The notes below the pieces were generated by a model that was not told the origin of the DNA, did no database searches, and saw nothing but the letters and a program-made list of their open reading frames with translations. The translations under genes were made by a program, and so were the position numbers. Shown piece after piece: positions 7,676 to 15,811 of a DNA stretch of 24,563 bases. Positions within the stretch are counted from its first letter, which is position 1. Every line of letters begins with the position of its first letter. Source of the DNA: JAWCLZ01 sp038850275 (lineage in GTDB: Archaea > Halobacteriota > JAWCLZ01); contig JAWCLZ010000017.1 of the NCBI GenBank assembly GCA_038850275.1, positions 1-24,563 on the forward strand. Direction: 5' to 3'.

Positions 7676-9753
7676 AGGAACATGCACTTGGAATAACCGT
7701 TGGAATCGCAGGATTAGCTCTCTCCCTTTTGTTTTTGCTCATTGAATATTTCATCCATCGTGAAGAATTATTTTACTTACTTCAAAAAGATATTTTGCTT
7801 ATAATGCTCATATTTTTCACGTTCCCCCTATTCGTACTCTTCGGTTATTTATTGGATAGGAAAGTAATGCTCGAGCGAGAAGCGAGGAAAAGCGAGCATA
7901 AATATCGAGAGTTATTTGAGAATGCCTATGACTTGATCTTCACCATAGACTTAGAGGGTAATTTTACCTCTGCTAATAAAGCAGCACTTAAACTCGCTGG
8001 CTATACTGATGAGGTAAGCAAGGTGAATATTGCCCAACTTTTAGCTCCTGAAACACTACAAGTCGCAAGGATGAGAATTGCAAAGCTAGCAATGGGTGAA
8101 ACTATACCGCCATTTGAATATGAAATTATTAAAAAAGATGGCAGTAGAGCAATAATTGAACTTAGCTCTAGAGCAATTTATGCAGAAGGTAAAGTAGTTG
8201 GAGTGCACTGCATAGGTAGGGATATAACTGAGCAGAAAATTTTAAGGCAGAAAATCGCTGACTCAGAGAGGTATCTTAAAAATATAATTGCAAGCTCAGC
8301 AGATGCAATCATCGCACTCGATGCACGTGGAAACATTGTATTATTCAATGAAGCTGCTGAAAGGATATTTGGATATAAAAGGGAAGAGGTAGTTGGGAGG
8401 AATATAGTTGAAAATGGAGAGGTTAAATTCTATAAAAACCTCGAGACAGCTCGCTATGTAATGAGGCGGATAAGAAGCAGTCCAGATGGAAGAGTAAGTG
8501 GGATTGAAGTGCCTGGGAAAACCAAAGAAGGGAGGGAGATATATCTAAATGTATCAATTTCACTCTTGAGAAATGAAAAAGGCGAGATCATAGGCAGCCT
8601 AGGGGTAACTAAGGATATAACTGAGCAAAAGAAACTCGAGAAGGAGCTCAGGGAGAGCAAGGAATTGCTTGAGAGAACGTTTAACGCTCTTAATGATGCG
8701 GTTTTCATCGTAGATGCTAATACAATTGAGATCTTAGATTGCAACCCAGCTGCGTCTAAGATATTTGGGTATACTCGAGAAGAGATGCTGGGTAGAACAA
8801 CTACATTTCTCCACGTGAGTGAAGCCACGCTTGAAGAATTTAGAAGGCATTTATACACTGCAGTTAAGGAGAGAGGGTTTCTAAGTCAATTTGAATTTAA
8901 GATGAAGCGCAAGGATGGAACTGTTTTCCCAACTGAGCATAGCGTGATGCCACTTAGAGATGATGAGGGCAAGCACGTTGCTTGGGTAAGCGTAGTGCGC
9001 GATATAACTGAGCGCAAGAAGTTGGAGAATGAATTGAAAAAGAGTCACGAGGAGCTGAAAAAGGCATATGAAGAACTCAAGGAGCTACATAAACGTAGAT
9101 TAGACTTCACCAATATGGCTGCCCACGAGCTTAGGACACCTCTTCAGCCTATAATTGGCTATATTGATTTACTCAAAGATAAAATCAATGATCCCAAGCT
9201 ACTGAGTTATCTTGAGACCATGCAGCGTAATGCAATGCGCTTGCGCAAGTTAGTAGATCGCTTGCTTGAACTCTCAAAGCTTGATGCTGGATTGGTGGAG
9301 CTTGAGCTTTCACAAGTGAATTTAAATAGATTAATTAGGAATTTGATTGATAACTACGCTCCAACTGGGCGGGAGTTTTGCTTAGAAATTCCTGAGAATC
9401 TTGTGATTAAAGTGGATGAGTATAAGCTATACCAAATTTTAGATAATTTAATTTCAAATGCAGTTAGATATAGTAATGCTGAAGTTAAAATATGTGTTGA
9501 GGAGCGAAGTGATGACTATCTTTTCAAAGTTATAGATAGAGGCATTGGTGTATCTAAGGAAGATCAAAAACGCATCTTTGAACGATTTTATTTAGTGAAT
9601 GGGGATAAGCTATCGAGACCAGTTCAGAGATGTGGACTTGGACTAGCAATTGTTAAGAGCTATGTTGAGTTGCATGGTGGTAAGATATGGGTTGAAAGTG
9701 AAGTTGGAAAAGGCTCAACCTTTTACTTCACCATTCCCAAAATTAGATTCTAA
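7660..9753 (+). CDS. Membrane-anchored sensor histidine kinase with three PAS domains
   Basis: A 697-residue sensor kinase paralogous to the one upstream. Two membrane helices (about residues 11-32 and 44-64) are followed by three PAS/PAC units (about 78-195, 203-325, 333-455), a coiled linker, a canonical HisKA H-box MAAHELRTPLQP (phospho-acceptor His489) and a HATPase domain with N-box NLISNAVRYS, G1 VIDRGIGVS and G2 GLGLAIVKSYVELHGGK. I chose ATG 7660, preceded by GAGG, because MREYLKEHALG then aligns with MALQYFKEHWLG of the neighbour; a longer frame from 7609 lies wholly inside the upstream gene. The 16-base overlap implies translational coupling, so the two kinases may be made together and could share a signal or heterodimerise (inference). 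The stop codon abuts the stop of the convergent protease gene. Its output partner is not in the window. Confidence 0.92.
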   Translation: MREYLKEHALGITVGIAGLALSLLFLLIEYFIHREELFYLLQKDILLIMLIFFTFPLFVLFGYLLDRKVMLEREARKSEHKYRELFENAYDLIFTIDLEGNFTSANKAALKLAGYTDEVSKVNIAQLLAPETLQVARMRIAKLAMGETIPPFEYEIIKKDGSRAIIELSSRAIYAEGKVVGVHCIGRDITEQKILRQKIADSERYLKNIIASSADAIIALDARGNIVLFNEAAERIFGYKREEVVGRNIVENGEVKFYKNLETARYVMRRIRSSPDGRVSGIEVPGKTKEGREIYLNVSISLLRNEKGEIIGSLGVTKDITEQKKLEKELRESKELLERTFNALNDAVFIVDANTIEILDCNPAASKIFGYTREEMLGRTTTFLHVSEATLEEFRRHLYTAVKERGFLSQFEFKMKRKDGTVFPTEHSVMPLRDDEGKHVAWVSVVRDITERKKLENELKKSHEELKKAYEELKELHKRRLDFTNMAAHELRTPLQPIIGYIDLLKDKINDPKLLSYLETMQRNAMRLRKLVDRLLELSKLDAGLVELELSQVNLNRLIRNLIDNYAPTGREFCLEIPENLVIKVDEYKLYQILDNLISNAVRYSNAEVKICVEERSDDYLFKVIDRGIGVSKEDQKRIFERFYLVNGDKLSRPVQRCGLGLAIVKSYVELHGGKIWVESEVGKGSTFYFTIPKIRF

Positions 9754-11346
9754 TTATAGGAAACCATAAATTAGATAGGGGCCTAATATTAAGAAGAGGA
9801 AAGAAGAGAAAATTAATAGTGCTAGTGCAGTTACAATTGCTTTTGAAACTCTCTCTTGCTTGACCTCATCTCTTGTGAATTTGCCAGCGAGGCTCCTTGC
9901 GATTTCCCTGAAAACATGTCCTCCATCAAGAGGCACAGCTGGCAAGCAGTTGAATAGAGCTATGGTTAAATTAATCCAGCCAGTCCAGAAGAGGACATTG
10001 GCGATCCAGAATATAGTAATTCCAAGTTCCTTAGCCCAGTCAACTGGTTGATAGAATTGCAAAAGCAATCCCTCGAATCCACTGAATCCAAAAGCTGAGG
10101 TATCTATGAAGGGAAGCGAGGCCAGCCAGAGCCAAGCATAGGGTGAGTAAAGCATAGTTGGCAACTTGCGGAGGGCTTGTAAATACGTTTGAGAGGGGAA
10201 TTCTCCAACTGCCATCCCAAGTTGAGTGGTATCAACGCGCACGCCTAGGAAGCCCTTGCTTTGACGAGGTGCACTTGCGAGTTGAATTTGAAAAACCCTC
10301 TCTAGATTTCCATCCAATACGTGTAAATTTAAAACATCCCCCGGCTTGGTTTTATTCATATAATTTAGAAACTCTACAGCATTATTGATAGGTGTATCAT
10401 CAATTCTCACAATCTTCATACCAGGGGTTAGGCCAGCTTCTTTAGCTGGATAGCCTTCGATTATATCCACTATTAAAACGCCTCTCTCTTCATATTTTTT
10501 AAGCCAGAAGACCTTCTCTTGTTTATCATAAATCGCGTAAACCGCGACCAAGCTGCCTGGCTCAAGGGAATTTATATAGCTATTATACTCACTGAGATTT
10601 GTTATTCTAACTCCATTGAGAGCGGTTATAACCATATCTCTATGCACCCCAGCTTTTTCTGCATCTGAGTTCTTAACCACGTCAAGCACTAACACGCTAT
10701 ATTCACTTGGCTCTATAGCGTTTAAGGCTAAGCCGAAGAAAAGAGATAGAGCTATGAATGCCACTGTGAAGTTCCCCATCACTCCTGAGGAAAATACCCT
10801 CAAGCGTTGGTTCCGAGAAGTAGACTTGCCTAATAGCTGCTCGTCATCTAATTCAGCAAAAGCACCAATTGGAATTATCAATAGCAATATCCCAAGTGAT
10901 TTCACTGCTATTCTTTCAACTTTCCCAAGAATAGCGTGGGAAAATTCATGTGCAACGATGGCTATGATTAATCCAATGATTCCCCAAGTAAAAGGGATGA
11001 ATCTATTAATACCCGGTAAAATAACTACATTTTGAGGCTCAGTATAAGCTGAGGGCCTCGGTGGTTGAGATATCATCATGTAGTCGCTATATAGTAATAG
11101 CGTGAACATCGCGATCATTGAGATCACCATGAATAATGTGCCAAAGCTGGCGAATAGTCTCCAGAAATTCCTTGGCTTGGCTAAGTGCTCCAGCAATTTC
11201 TGGCCTTTCTTTGTGCGGATCATTAAAACAGGTCCAAAGTTGCTTATACTTCGCTTCTCAAGCGCTCCAGTTTTGTTAAGAAAAATTATCAATAACCAGT
11301 AGGCTAGGAATACAGCAGCAGCGATGGCAAAGTCTGTGTTCATCAT
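9754..11346 (-). CDS. Site-2-protease-like membrane metalloprotease (M50) with two PDZ domains
   Basis: A 530-residue polytopic protein with the zinc-protease motif HEFSH at residues 133-137 inside a hydrophobic segment and the second M50 motif NCLPAVPLDGG at 466-476, whose Asp474 would complete zinc binding. Between them are two PDZ-like regions (about 208-275 and 288-360), with SGVMGNFTVAF (187-197) before the first and EGYPAKEAGLTPGMKIVRID in the second. A further helix pair ends the protein. Such enzymes cut substrates within the membrane, often releasing anchored regulators or clearing signal peptides. The gene converges on the kinase operon with stop codons touching, and diverges from cutA. 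A TATA box about 26 bases before ATG 11346 suggests a leaderless mRNA. The substrate is unknown. Confidence 0.9.
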   Translation of the reverse strand: MMNTDFAIAAAVFLAYWLLIIFLNKTGALEKRSISNFGPVLMIRTKKGQKLLEHLAKPRNFWRLFASFGTLFMVISMIAMFTLLLYSDYMMISQPPRPSAYTEPQNVVILPGINRFIPFTWGIIGLIIAIVAHEFSHAILGKVERIAVKSLGILLLIIPIGAFAELDDEQLLGKSTSRNQRLRVFSSGVMGNFTVAFIALSLFFGLALNAIEPSEYSVLVLDVVKNSDAEKAGVHRDMVITALNGVRITNLSEYNSYINSLEPGSLVAVYAIYDKQEKVFWLKKYEERGVLIVDIIEGYPAKEAGLTPGMKIVRIDDTPINNAVEFLNYMNKTKPGDVLNLHVLDGNLERVFQIQLASAPRQSKGFLGVRVDTTQLGMAVGEFPSQTYLQALRKLPTMLYSPYAWLWLASLPFIDTSAFGFSGFEGLLLQFYQPVDWAKELGITIFWIANVLFWTGWINLTIALFNCLPAVPLDGGHVFREIARSLAGKFTRDEVKQERVSKAIVTALALLIFSSFLFLILGPYLIYGFL

Positions 11347-11367
11347 GATTTAGATATTATATTAATG

Positions 11368-11377
11368 CATATAAAGA
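11368..11377. promoter_or_regulatory. Shared TATA-like element between the protease and cutA genes
   Basis: The sequence GCATATAAAG reads as CTTTATATGC on the other strand, so both strands offer a TATA-like core. It is centred about 26 bases before the protease ATG (11346, minus) and about 31 bases before the cutA ATG (11403, plus). A single element may drive divergent transcription. Confidence 0.4.
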
Positions 11378-11402
11378 TAGAGTAGGTGATTTGGTGATTG
11401 AT

Positions 11403-11708
11403 ATGTTCTCAATAGTTTATATAACTACGAGCAATTTCGAGGAAGCCAAGAAAATAGCGCGCATTTTAGTTGAAGAGCGCTTGATTGCTTGCGCCAATAT
11501 CTTTCCAATTACCTCTATCTTCCAATGGAAGGGATTGCAGGAGGTAAATGAGGTAGCGATTATCGCCAAGACCAAGGCGGATAGAGCAGGAGAAATAATT
11601 GCTAGGGTGAAGCAGATTCACAGCTATGAAGTACCCTGCGTAATTTCTTGGAAAATTGAGCAGGGATATGAACCTTTTTTAAAATGGATAGAAGCTGAAG
11701 TCAAATAA
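11403..11708 (+). CDS. cutA: CutA1 divalent-cation tolerance protein
   Basis: A 101-residue protein of normal CutA1 length. It begins MFSIVYITTSNFEEAKKIAR, then carries LVEERLIACANIFPITSIFQW and ends with the ESYEVPCVI-like segment HSYEVPCVISW followed by GYEPFLKWI, all family hallmarks. CutA1 proteins form very stable trimers; they bind copper or other divalent ions in some species, though the physiological role is unclear. The frame can be extended to a TTG at 11391 or GTG at 11394, but the ATG at 11403 gives the usual N-terminus and has GGTGAT four bases upstream. It is divergent from the protease and followed by a purine-rich repeat and a nucleotidyltransferase gene. Confidence 0.93.
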   Translation: MFSIVYITTSNFEEAKKIARILVEERLIACANIFPITSIFQWKGLQEVNEVAIIAKTKADRAGEIIARVKQIHSYEVPCVISWKIEQGYEPFLKWIEAEVK

Positions 11709-11780
11709 TGAGGGAAATAATGAGGGAAATAAATGGAAAATGGAGATAATGAATGAAATAATGGAAAATGGAGATAATGA
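11703..11780 (+). repeat. Purine-rich tandem repeats between cutA and the nucleotidyltransferase gene
   Basis: Two perfect copies of a 12-base unit AAATAATGAGGG (11703-11714 and 11715-11726) start at the cutA stop codon. They are followed by two perfect copies of a 21-base unit, AATGGAAAATGGAGATAATG plus A (11732-11752 and 11760-11780), 28 bases apart. The strand shown is almost free of C throughout. It may be a slippage product or a transcribed spacer; no protein is encoded convincingly. Confidence 0.85.
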
Positions 11781-11794
11781 AATTTTGAGGAAAA

Positions 11795-12502
11795 ATGAGG
11801 AAAAAACCTGCTCAAATGGGACCTAGAAGAGCAGTTGTTTATGATCGAGAGAGATGGGAAATTCTATCACAACTGCGAGCTATAGCTAGCGAGATAATGC
11901 TCGAGCTTGAAAAGCATAATATTCCTTCAATAGTCCACGGGAGCATTGCAAGAGGAGATGTCACTAGAGATAGCGATGTGGATGTTTTCATTCCATATCT
12001 AGTGAAATCCTTTCAAGTGGAATTTGCCTTAAGTGACTACGATGTTATAGAGCGAAAACTAGTGCAAGCCACTCCTTTGAGTTTAATAAAGGCTCATTTA
12101 ATTCTACAGGAAAATGTAATGGTTACCTTCCCAGTTATAGAGCCTCAGAGGCGCGAGCTTGAGTTCTATAGATTTGGAGGTGCTGTTTCACTCAAAGAGT
12201 TGAGGGAGAATAAACGAGTACCAGGGGTTGACAAGCGCCTTATGTTGATCGAGCCCAATGAGGATGGGCATATTGAGATCCCATTGAGCGAACTCTCCCC
12301 CGGTAGAGTTGCTAAGATAGTTGGGGTAAGCCAAGATATAGTTGAAGAGCGAATGCGAGTGCTTCAAAGGAGAGCTGAAATAGGCAGAACCGGGGTATAT
12401 CTAGAGCGAGTTTTATCTCGAGAGGAAAACTTCGAAACTGTGCTCAATGAAATTGCAGCCGCGGATCCTGCGATTAGGAGGCGCATAAATTGGATGCAAT
12501 AA
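11795..12502 (+). CDS. Predicted archaeal nucleotidyltransferase
   Basis: A 235-residue protein with the polymerase-beta-type nucleotidyltransferase motif GSIARGD (residues 49-55) followed by DSDVDVF (59-65), giving the two metal-binding Asp residues 61 and 63. The C-terminal half (about 165-215) contains GRVAKIVGVSQDIVEERMRV, which resembles a helix-turn-helix. The architecture fits the archaeal uncharacterised nucleotidyltransferase family (COG1665-like); substrate and product are unknown. GAGG lies four bases before the ATG at 11795; an internal ATG at 11816 is an alternative. The gene overlaps the next one by 13 bases, indicating coupling. Confidence 0.85.
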   Translation: MRKKPAQMGPRRAVVYDRERWEILSQLRAIASEIMLELEKHNIPSIVHGSIARGDVTRDSDVDVFIPYLVKSFQVEFALSDYDVIERKLVQATPLSLIKAHLILQENVMVTFPVIEPQRRELEFYRFGGAVSLKELRENKRVPGVDKRLMLIEPNEDGHIEIPLSELSPGRVAKIVGVSQDIVEERMRVLQRRAEIGRTGVYLERVLSREENFETVLNEIAAADPAIRRRINWMQ

Positions 12503-13401
12503 CCCATATATTAACAGGCTATGCTATAGGTAATCTCCTTGCATTTAATATCTATGAGCTCATGGTGTGCATAATTGCAAGTGCTGCTATGGATCTCGAT
12601 ATTTTCATTCCGCGCTTCTTTAAATATCATCGTGACTTCACCCATTCATTTCTATTTGCATTCATTTTAAGTATTTCACTCGCAGGATTTAGCCTCATAT
12701 ATCATCAAGCTTTTCTAAGGATCTTCTCTCTAGCGCTGCTATGTAGCTCAAGCCACGTTTTACTTGACTTCTCAACTACTTGGGGGGTACCACTTTTATA
12801 TCCAGTTAAGAAGCAATGTAGCTTAGAACTTGACACCGCGGTTAATCCATTTTTACTCATAGCTAGCTTAGTATTACTCGTGGTGATGGTGATTTCAAAT
12901 TCTACTTTACTTTCTTTATCTATATTTTTGCTTTTAATGTTCTACCTCTCAATGAGAGCTATCTCGAGGTATATCGTAGCTCGCAAGTTAGATAAAAATG
13001 GGGAGTTTGCCTTTATCCCAACTTATTCTCCTTTCACTTGGAAAGTCCTCCATGGATGGAGCAATGGGCAGAGGTATATTCAGAAAACTGGTTTTGTATG
13101 TATTTTTCAATCTCGCTATATAGAGTTGAATACCCGCGCATTTCCTTATTCGCCATTTGAAATTGGGAGAGTAGCAATTGCCCCTCCTCTAGAGAGCGAA
13201 AGATCTGCAATTTTATATTCAAGTTCAATTGAGCCAGTTAAATCTTTCACCTCTAAGTTTAAATACACAAATGCGATAGCTAAACTTGAAAATGGAATGT
13301 GGAGGGTGACTTGGGTTTCTATGGAGATAGGATTGCAGATTGAATTGTTGATCTCCAGAGAGGGGGAATTGGTTAAAATTAGTTCAAGTTGGCAGCGCTA
13401 G
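12490..13401 (+). CDS. YdjM/DUF457-like membrane protein (putative metal-dependent hydrolase)
   Basis: A 303-residue protein starting MDAITHILTGYAIG, the usual opening of this family, from a TTG codon; the nearest ATG is out of frame. The N-terminal half has several hydrophobic helices and the conserved polar residues of the family: His6, Asp35 and Asp37 (AAMDLDIFIP), HRDFTHS (His47, His52) and SSHVLLDFSTTWG (His90, Asp94), which likely bind a metal. The C-terminal 130 residues are soluble-looking and beta-rich, as in archaeal and bacterial members. It overlaps the nucleotidyltransferase gene by 13 bases. Molecular function is not established for the family; a membrane-associated metallohydrolase or phospholipase-like role is an inference. 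Confidence 0.82.
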   Translation: MDAITHILTGYAIGNLLAFNIYELMVCIIASAAMDLDIFIPRFFKYHRDFTHSFLFAFILSISLAGFSLIYHQAFLRIFSLALLCSSSHVLLDFSTTWGVPLLYPVKKQCSLELDTAVNPFLLIASLVLLVVMVISNSTLLSLSIFLLLMFYLSMRAISRYIVARKLDKNGEFAFIPTYSPFTWKVLHGWSNGQRYIQKTGFVCIFQSRYIELNTRAFPYSPFEIGRVAIAPPLESERSAILYSSSIEPVKSFTSKFKYTNAIAKLENGMWRVTWVSMEIGLQIELLISREGELVKISSSWQR

Positions 13402-13443
13402 ATAGGTTTTTCCCTCGTGGGATAATTCATTGCTTTATGAGCA

Positions 13444-14541
13444 TTACTCTTCCACGACCACTTTAGCTCCGCATTCAATGCAATATTTGGCATTGGAGGG
13501 TAAGATAGCTCCGCAATTCATGCATTTACTTTCCCTTGGCTGGATCATATGCGCTAATCCTAGGGTTTCTAGTACTTTTTCAGCTGAGAAGCTTTTTCTA
13601 ATGTCTTTGAATAACTCATCTAATTCTTCCTCTTTTTTAACTAGAGCCTCCTCTTTTTCTTCCTCAGGCATTGCCTCAATCCTCTTGGCAAGCATTGCCT
13701 CTCGATTTTTTTTCACCTGCTCCAAGTTCTTGATCAATCTTTTTGCAATTATGTGATCTGGATTGGCAATTGAAAGCTCACATTGTTGCTTGCATATATT
13801 GCATGTTTTCTCCTCTGGGTTGGATCTAAATATTGGGCAGATTCCCTCTTTGGTTACCAGCTGCCGCTCAATTTTCTCCAGTGCAATCGAAGCTTCTAAG
13901 CGGATTTCACTGTTCGTGTGATACCATGCTAGGAATTTGAGGTAGGGATAGCTATTTAAAACTTTCTTTGGATATTTTTCTCCGATTATGCCTATGATAT
14001 GAGCAGCTGCTGCTCTTGTATCTTGATGTATACTCCCTAGGGATTTTATCAATTGCGGTATGCTTGGTAGCAGATACTCCGGTTTCAGGGTGGCAATTGA
14101 AAGCAAGGTTGTATATGAAATTCTCCTGACTGTTGAATATAGATCATCTAAGTTCTCCACTATTACTCCTGCGCTATCTCTTAATACCTCTGGGTTTAGT
14201 TTAGCAGCATAATATATCAATATAGCTGAATTCTCTCGGATCTCCTGCTCCCCTGCTCTCGCTGGTTTTTTTAAGATCTCTATGAGCAGCGGTATGCTGT
14301 TTTCCACTTGCTTTAAGTCAAACTGAGCGATCTTTCTAAGTAAATAGGTTGAATATTTCAAGGTATTTACATCTTGCTTCTTCAAGCAGGCGATTATTGC
14401 TGGAGTGAATTTAGCCATGTATTCTTCATTTTTGGATAGGAGTTTTAAAAAAGTCTCAGCTATGATTTCATTTCCCCTTCCTCTCTCGATTTTTTTAAGC
14501 AAACTACGAAGCTTTCCCTCAGGCTCACTTAATTTAAGCAT
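13444..14541 (-). CDS. HEAT-repeat protein with two zinc-binding modules
   Basis: A 365-residue protein. Residues 1-228 form helical HEAT/ARM-type repeats, with recurring patterns such as ENSAILIYYAAKLNPEVL, RRISYTTLLSIATLKPEYL and DTRAAAAHIIGIIGEKYPKKV. A first Cys cluster follows (Cys235, 247, 250, 254), then a charged coiled coil (about 268-315, rich in Glu/Lys), then a C-terminal zinc ribbon CMNCGAILPSNAKYCIECG (Cys340, 343, 354, 357). It is probably a protein-protein interaction scaffold; no enzyme motif is seen. A TATA-like element about 26 bases upstream (14563-14570, minus strand) suggests a leaderless mRNA. It converges with the DUF457-like gene and lies 70 bases downstream of the TRAM radical SAM gene on the same strand. 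Confidence 0.82.
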   Translation of the reverse strand: MLKLSEPEGKLRSLLKKIERGRGNEIIAETFLKLLSKNEEYMAKFTPAIIACLKKQDVNTLKYSTYLLRKIAQFDLKQVENSIPLLIEILKKPARAGEQEIRENSAILIYYAAKLNPEVLRDSAGVIVENLDDLYSTVRRISYTTLLSIATLKPEYLLPSIPQLIKSLGSIHQDTRAAAAHIIGIIGEKYPKKVLNSYPYLKFLAWYHTNSEIRLEASIALEKIERQLVTKEGICPIFRSNPEEKTCNICKQQCELSIANPDHIIAKRLIKNLEQVKKNREAMLAKRIEAMPEEEKEEALVKKEEELDELFKDIRKSFSAEKVLETLGLAHMIQPRESKCMNCGAILPSNAKYCIECGAKVVVEE

Positions 14542-14562
14542 AATAAATTATTATTTTTTGAA

Positions 14563-14570
14563 TTATTTAT
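14563..14570 (-). promoter_or_regulatory. Predicted TATA box of the HEAT-repeat gene
   Basis: ATAAATAA on the minus strand is centred about 25.5 bases before the ATG at 14541, the spacing expected for a leaderless archaeal transcript. The surrounding 70-base spacer is AT-rich and holds nothing else I can identify. Confidence 0.4.
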
Positions 14571-14611
14571 GCCTTTTGTTGGTGGTTTTTTAGAAAAAAA
14601 GGAAAATTTTT

Positions 14612-15781
14612 TTATAATTGCTCTGCTACATATATATTATCCTTGGATCTTACAATTTTCACTCGAACTCTGCTATTCACTTGTTTATTCGTATTTATAA
14701 CTTGAATCACTCTATCTCTAGCAATTGCAAGCATTTCACCTCGAACTCTACCTCGCTCCATTATTTTTAGTTCTAAAATTTCTCCATTTCTAAAAACCCT
14801 TTTCAAAGCCGCGCGTTTATGAATCCCAAAGTCCTCTTTCTTTAAAATCAGCTTCACCCCATATTTAGACTCTAGTTTTTGAAGCGCTGAGTAAAATTGC
14901 TTAAATGTTTGAATCTTAATTCCCCTAGGTTTTCTACCCAAGGGATATTTAATATATTTTTGCACCCCAAAGGCTGGATATCTCTTACCAGCTCCAATTT
15001 TAAGTCCAAATCCGATAATACGCTCAATCTCTCCATCATTCCAATTTGGAACCCAAATAGGAGCTAGCAAGAGATCAATTTTACTCCTAGCAACTTCAAT
15101 TGCAATTTGCTTCACGTGCTCGAGATCATAGCTATTCGTTCCAGCAAGGACTTTAGCTAGTTTTTCATCAAGAGAGTTAATTGAAAGATTTAACCTAGTT
15201 AATTTGCCTTCGACTTTCTCAATAAAATCACTTGTAATAGGTATGCCATTTGTTTGAGCAGAGATCACCTCTACACCTTTAATTCTCGCGAGTTTATCTA
15301 TAAGCTCAATCATATATGGATAGAGAAAAGGCTCTCCCTGGCCATCTATATGCGCTTCGATCTTGCTAGCTCCCTTGAGCTTCACCAGCTTAGCGAATTC
15401 CTCAACGAGGTAGTCGACTTCAACAATATAATCAGTCACTCTAGTTCTGCTCTTTCCCTCATCAACTGAGCAGAAAATGCAGTTCAAATTGCAGCCTGAA
15501 ATTGGTCTAACTTGAATAACATTCGTACCCCTATCAATCAAGCCAAAAGCAGTGTGACCAATGAGTGGGATACCGCTTTCTTTAGTTACATATACAAGCT
15601 CGCGCTGGGTTATATGATGTCTTAAACTTCTAGGCGCAAGTTTAGAAAGAATCTCTTCTTGGTCGTGCTTCTTGCTCAACTGTTGATAAAGCTTTTTATT
15701 AATTCTAATATCAATTGTATTCCTGAGCACGAATACAATATCACTGCCATCCTCATAGGACTCAATGATATCTCTAGCCAC
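14612..15781 (-). CDS. Radical SAM protein with C-terminal TRAM domain (COG2100-like)
   Basis: A 389-residue protein. The radical SAM cluster motif is CNLNCIFC (Cys97, 101, 104; canonical C-x3-C-x2-C) in the context VIQVRPISGCNLNCIFCSVDEG, followed by a TIM-barrel region with IEAHIDGQGEPFLYPY as the SAM-binding GGE-like segment. The C-terminal 65 residues (GEILELKIMERGRVRGEMLAIARDR...) look like a TRAM domain, a beta-barrel that binds RNA in methylthiotransferases and RNA methyltransferases. This combination is found in an uncharacterised archaeal family (COG2100-like). An RNA-modifying role is plausible but inferred. Translation starts at a GTG; the in-frame upstream sequence offers no ATG nearby. 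It is divergent from the next radical SAM gene with only 30 bases between. Confidence 0.85.
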   Translation of the reverse strand: MARDIIESYEDGSDIVFVLRNTIDIRINKKLYQQLSKKHDQEEILSKLAPRSLRHHITQRELVYVTKESGIPLIGHTAFGLIDRGTNVIQVRPISGCNLNCIFCSVDEGKSRTRVTDYIVEVDYLVEEFAKLVKLKGASKIEAHIDGQGEPFLYPYMIELIDKLARIKGVEVISAQTNGIPITSDFIEKVEGKLTRLNLSINSLDEKLAKVLAGTNSYDLEHVKQIAIEVARSKIDLLLAPIWVPNWNDGEIERIIGFGLKIGAGKRYPAFGVQKYIKYPLGRKPRGIKIQTFKQFYSALQKLESKYGVKLILKKEDFGIHKRAALKRVFRNGEILELKIMERGRVRGEMLAIARDRVIQVINTNKQVNSRVRVKIVRSKDNIYVAEQL

Positions 15782-15811
15782 ATCAAACTTATTAACACTG
15801 CAGCGATAAAA

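Noticed and set aside
11703..11800. CRISPR-like array
   Set aside because: Repeats are short, directly adjacent or 28 bases apart, of two different units, with no unique spacers and no cas genes nearby.
11624..11815. Minus-strand 63-residue frame over the purine-rich repeat
   Set aside because: The Phe/Pro/Ser/His composition is just the complement of the repeat tract, and it overlaps the ends of two real genes.
15659..15811. Upstream extension of the HhH radical SAM protein by 51 residues
   Set aside because: It lies mostly antisense to the divergent TRAM radical SAM gene and is not like the family N-terminus.
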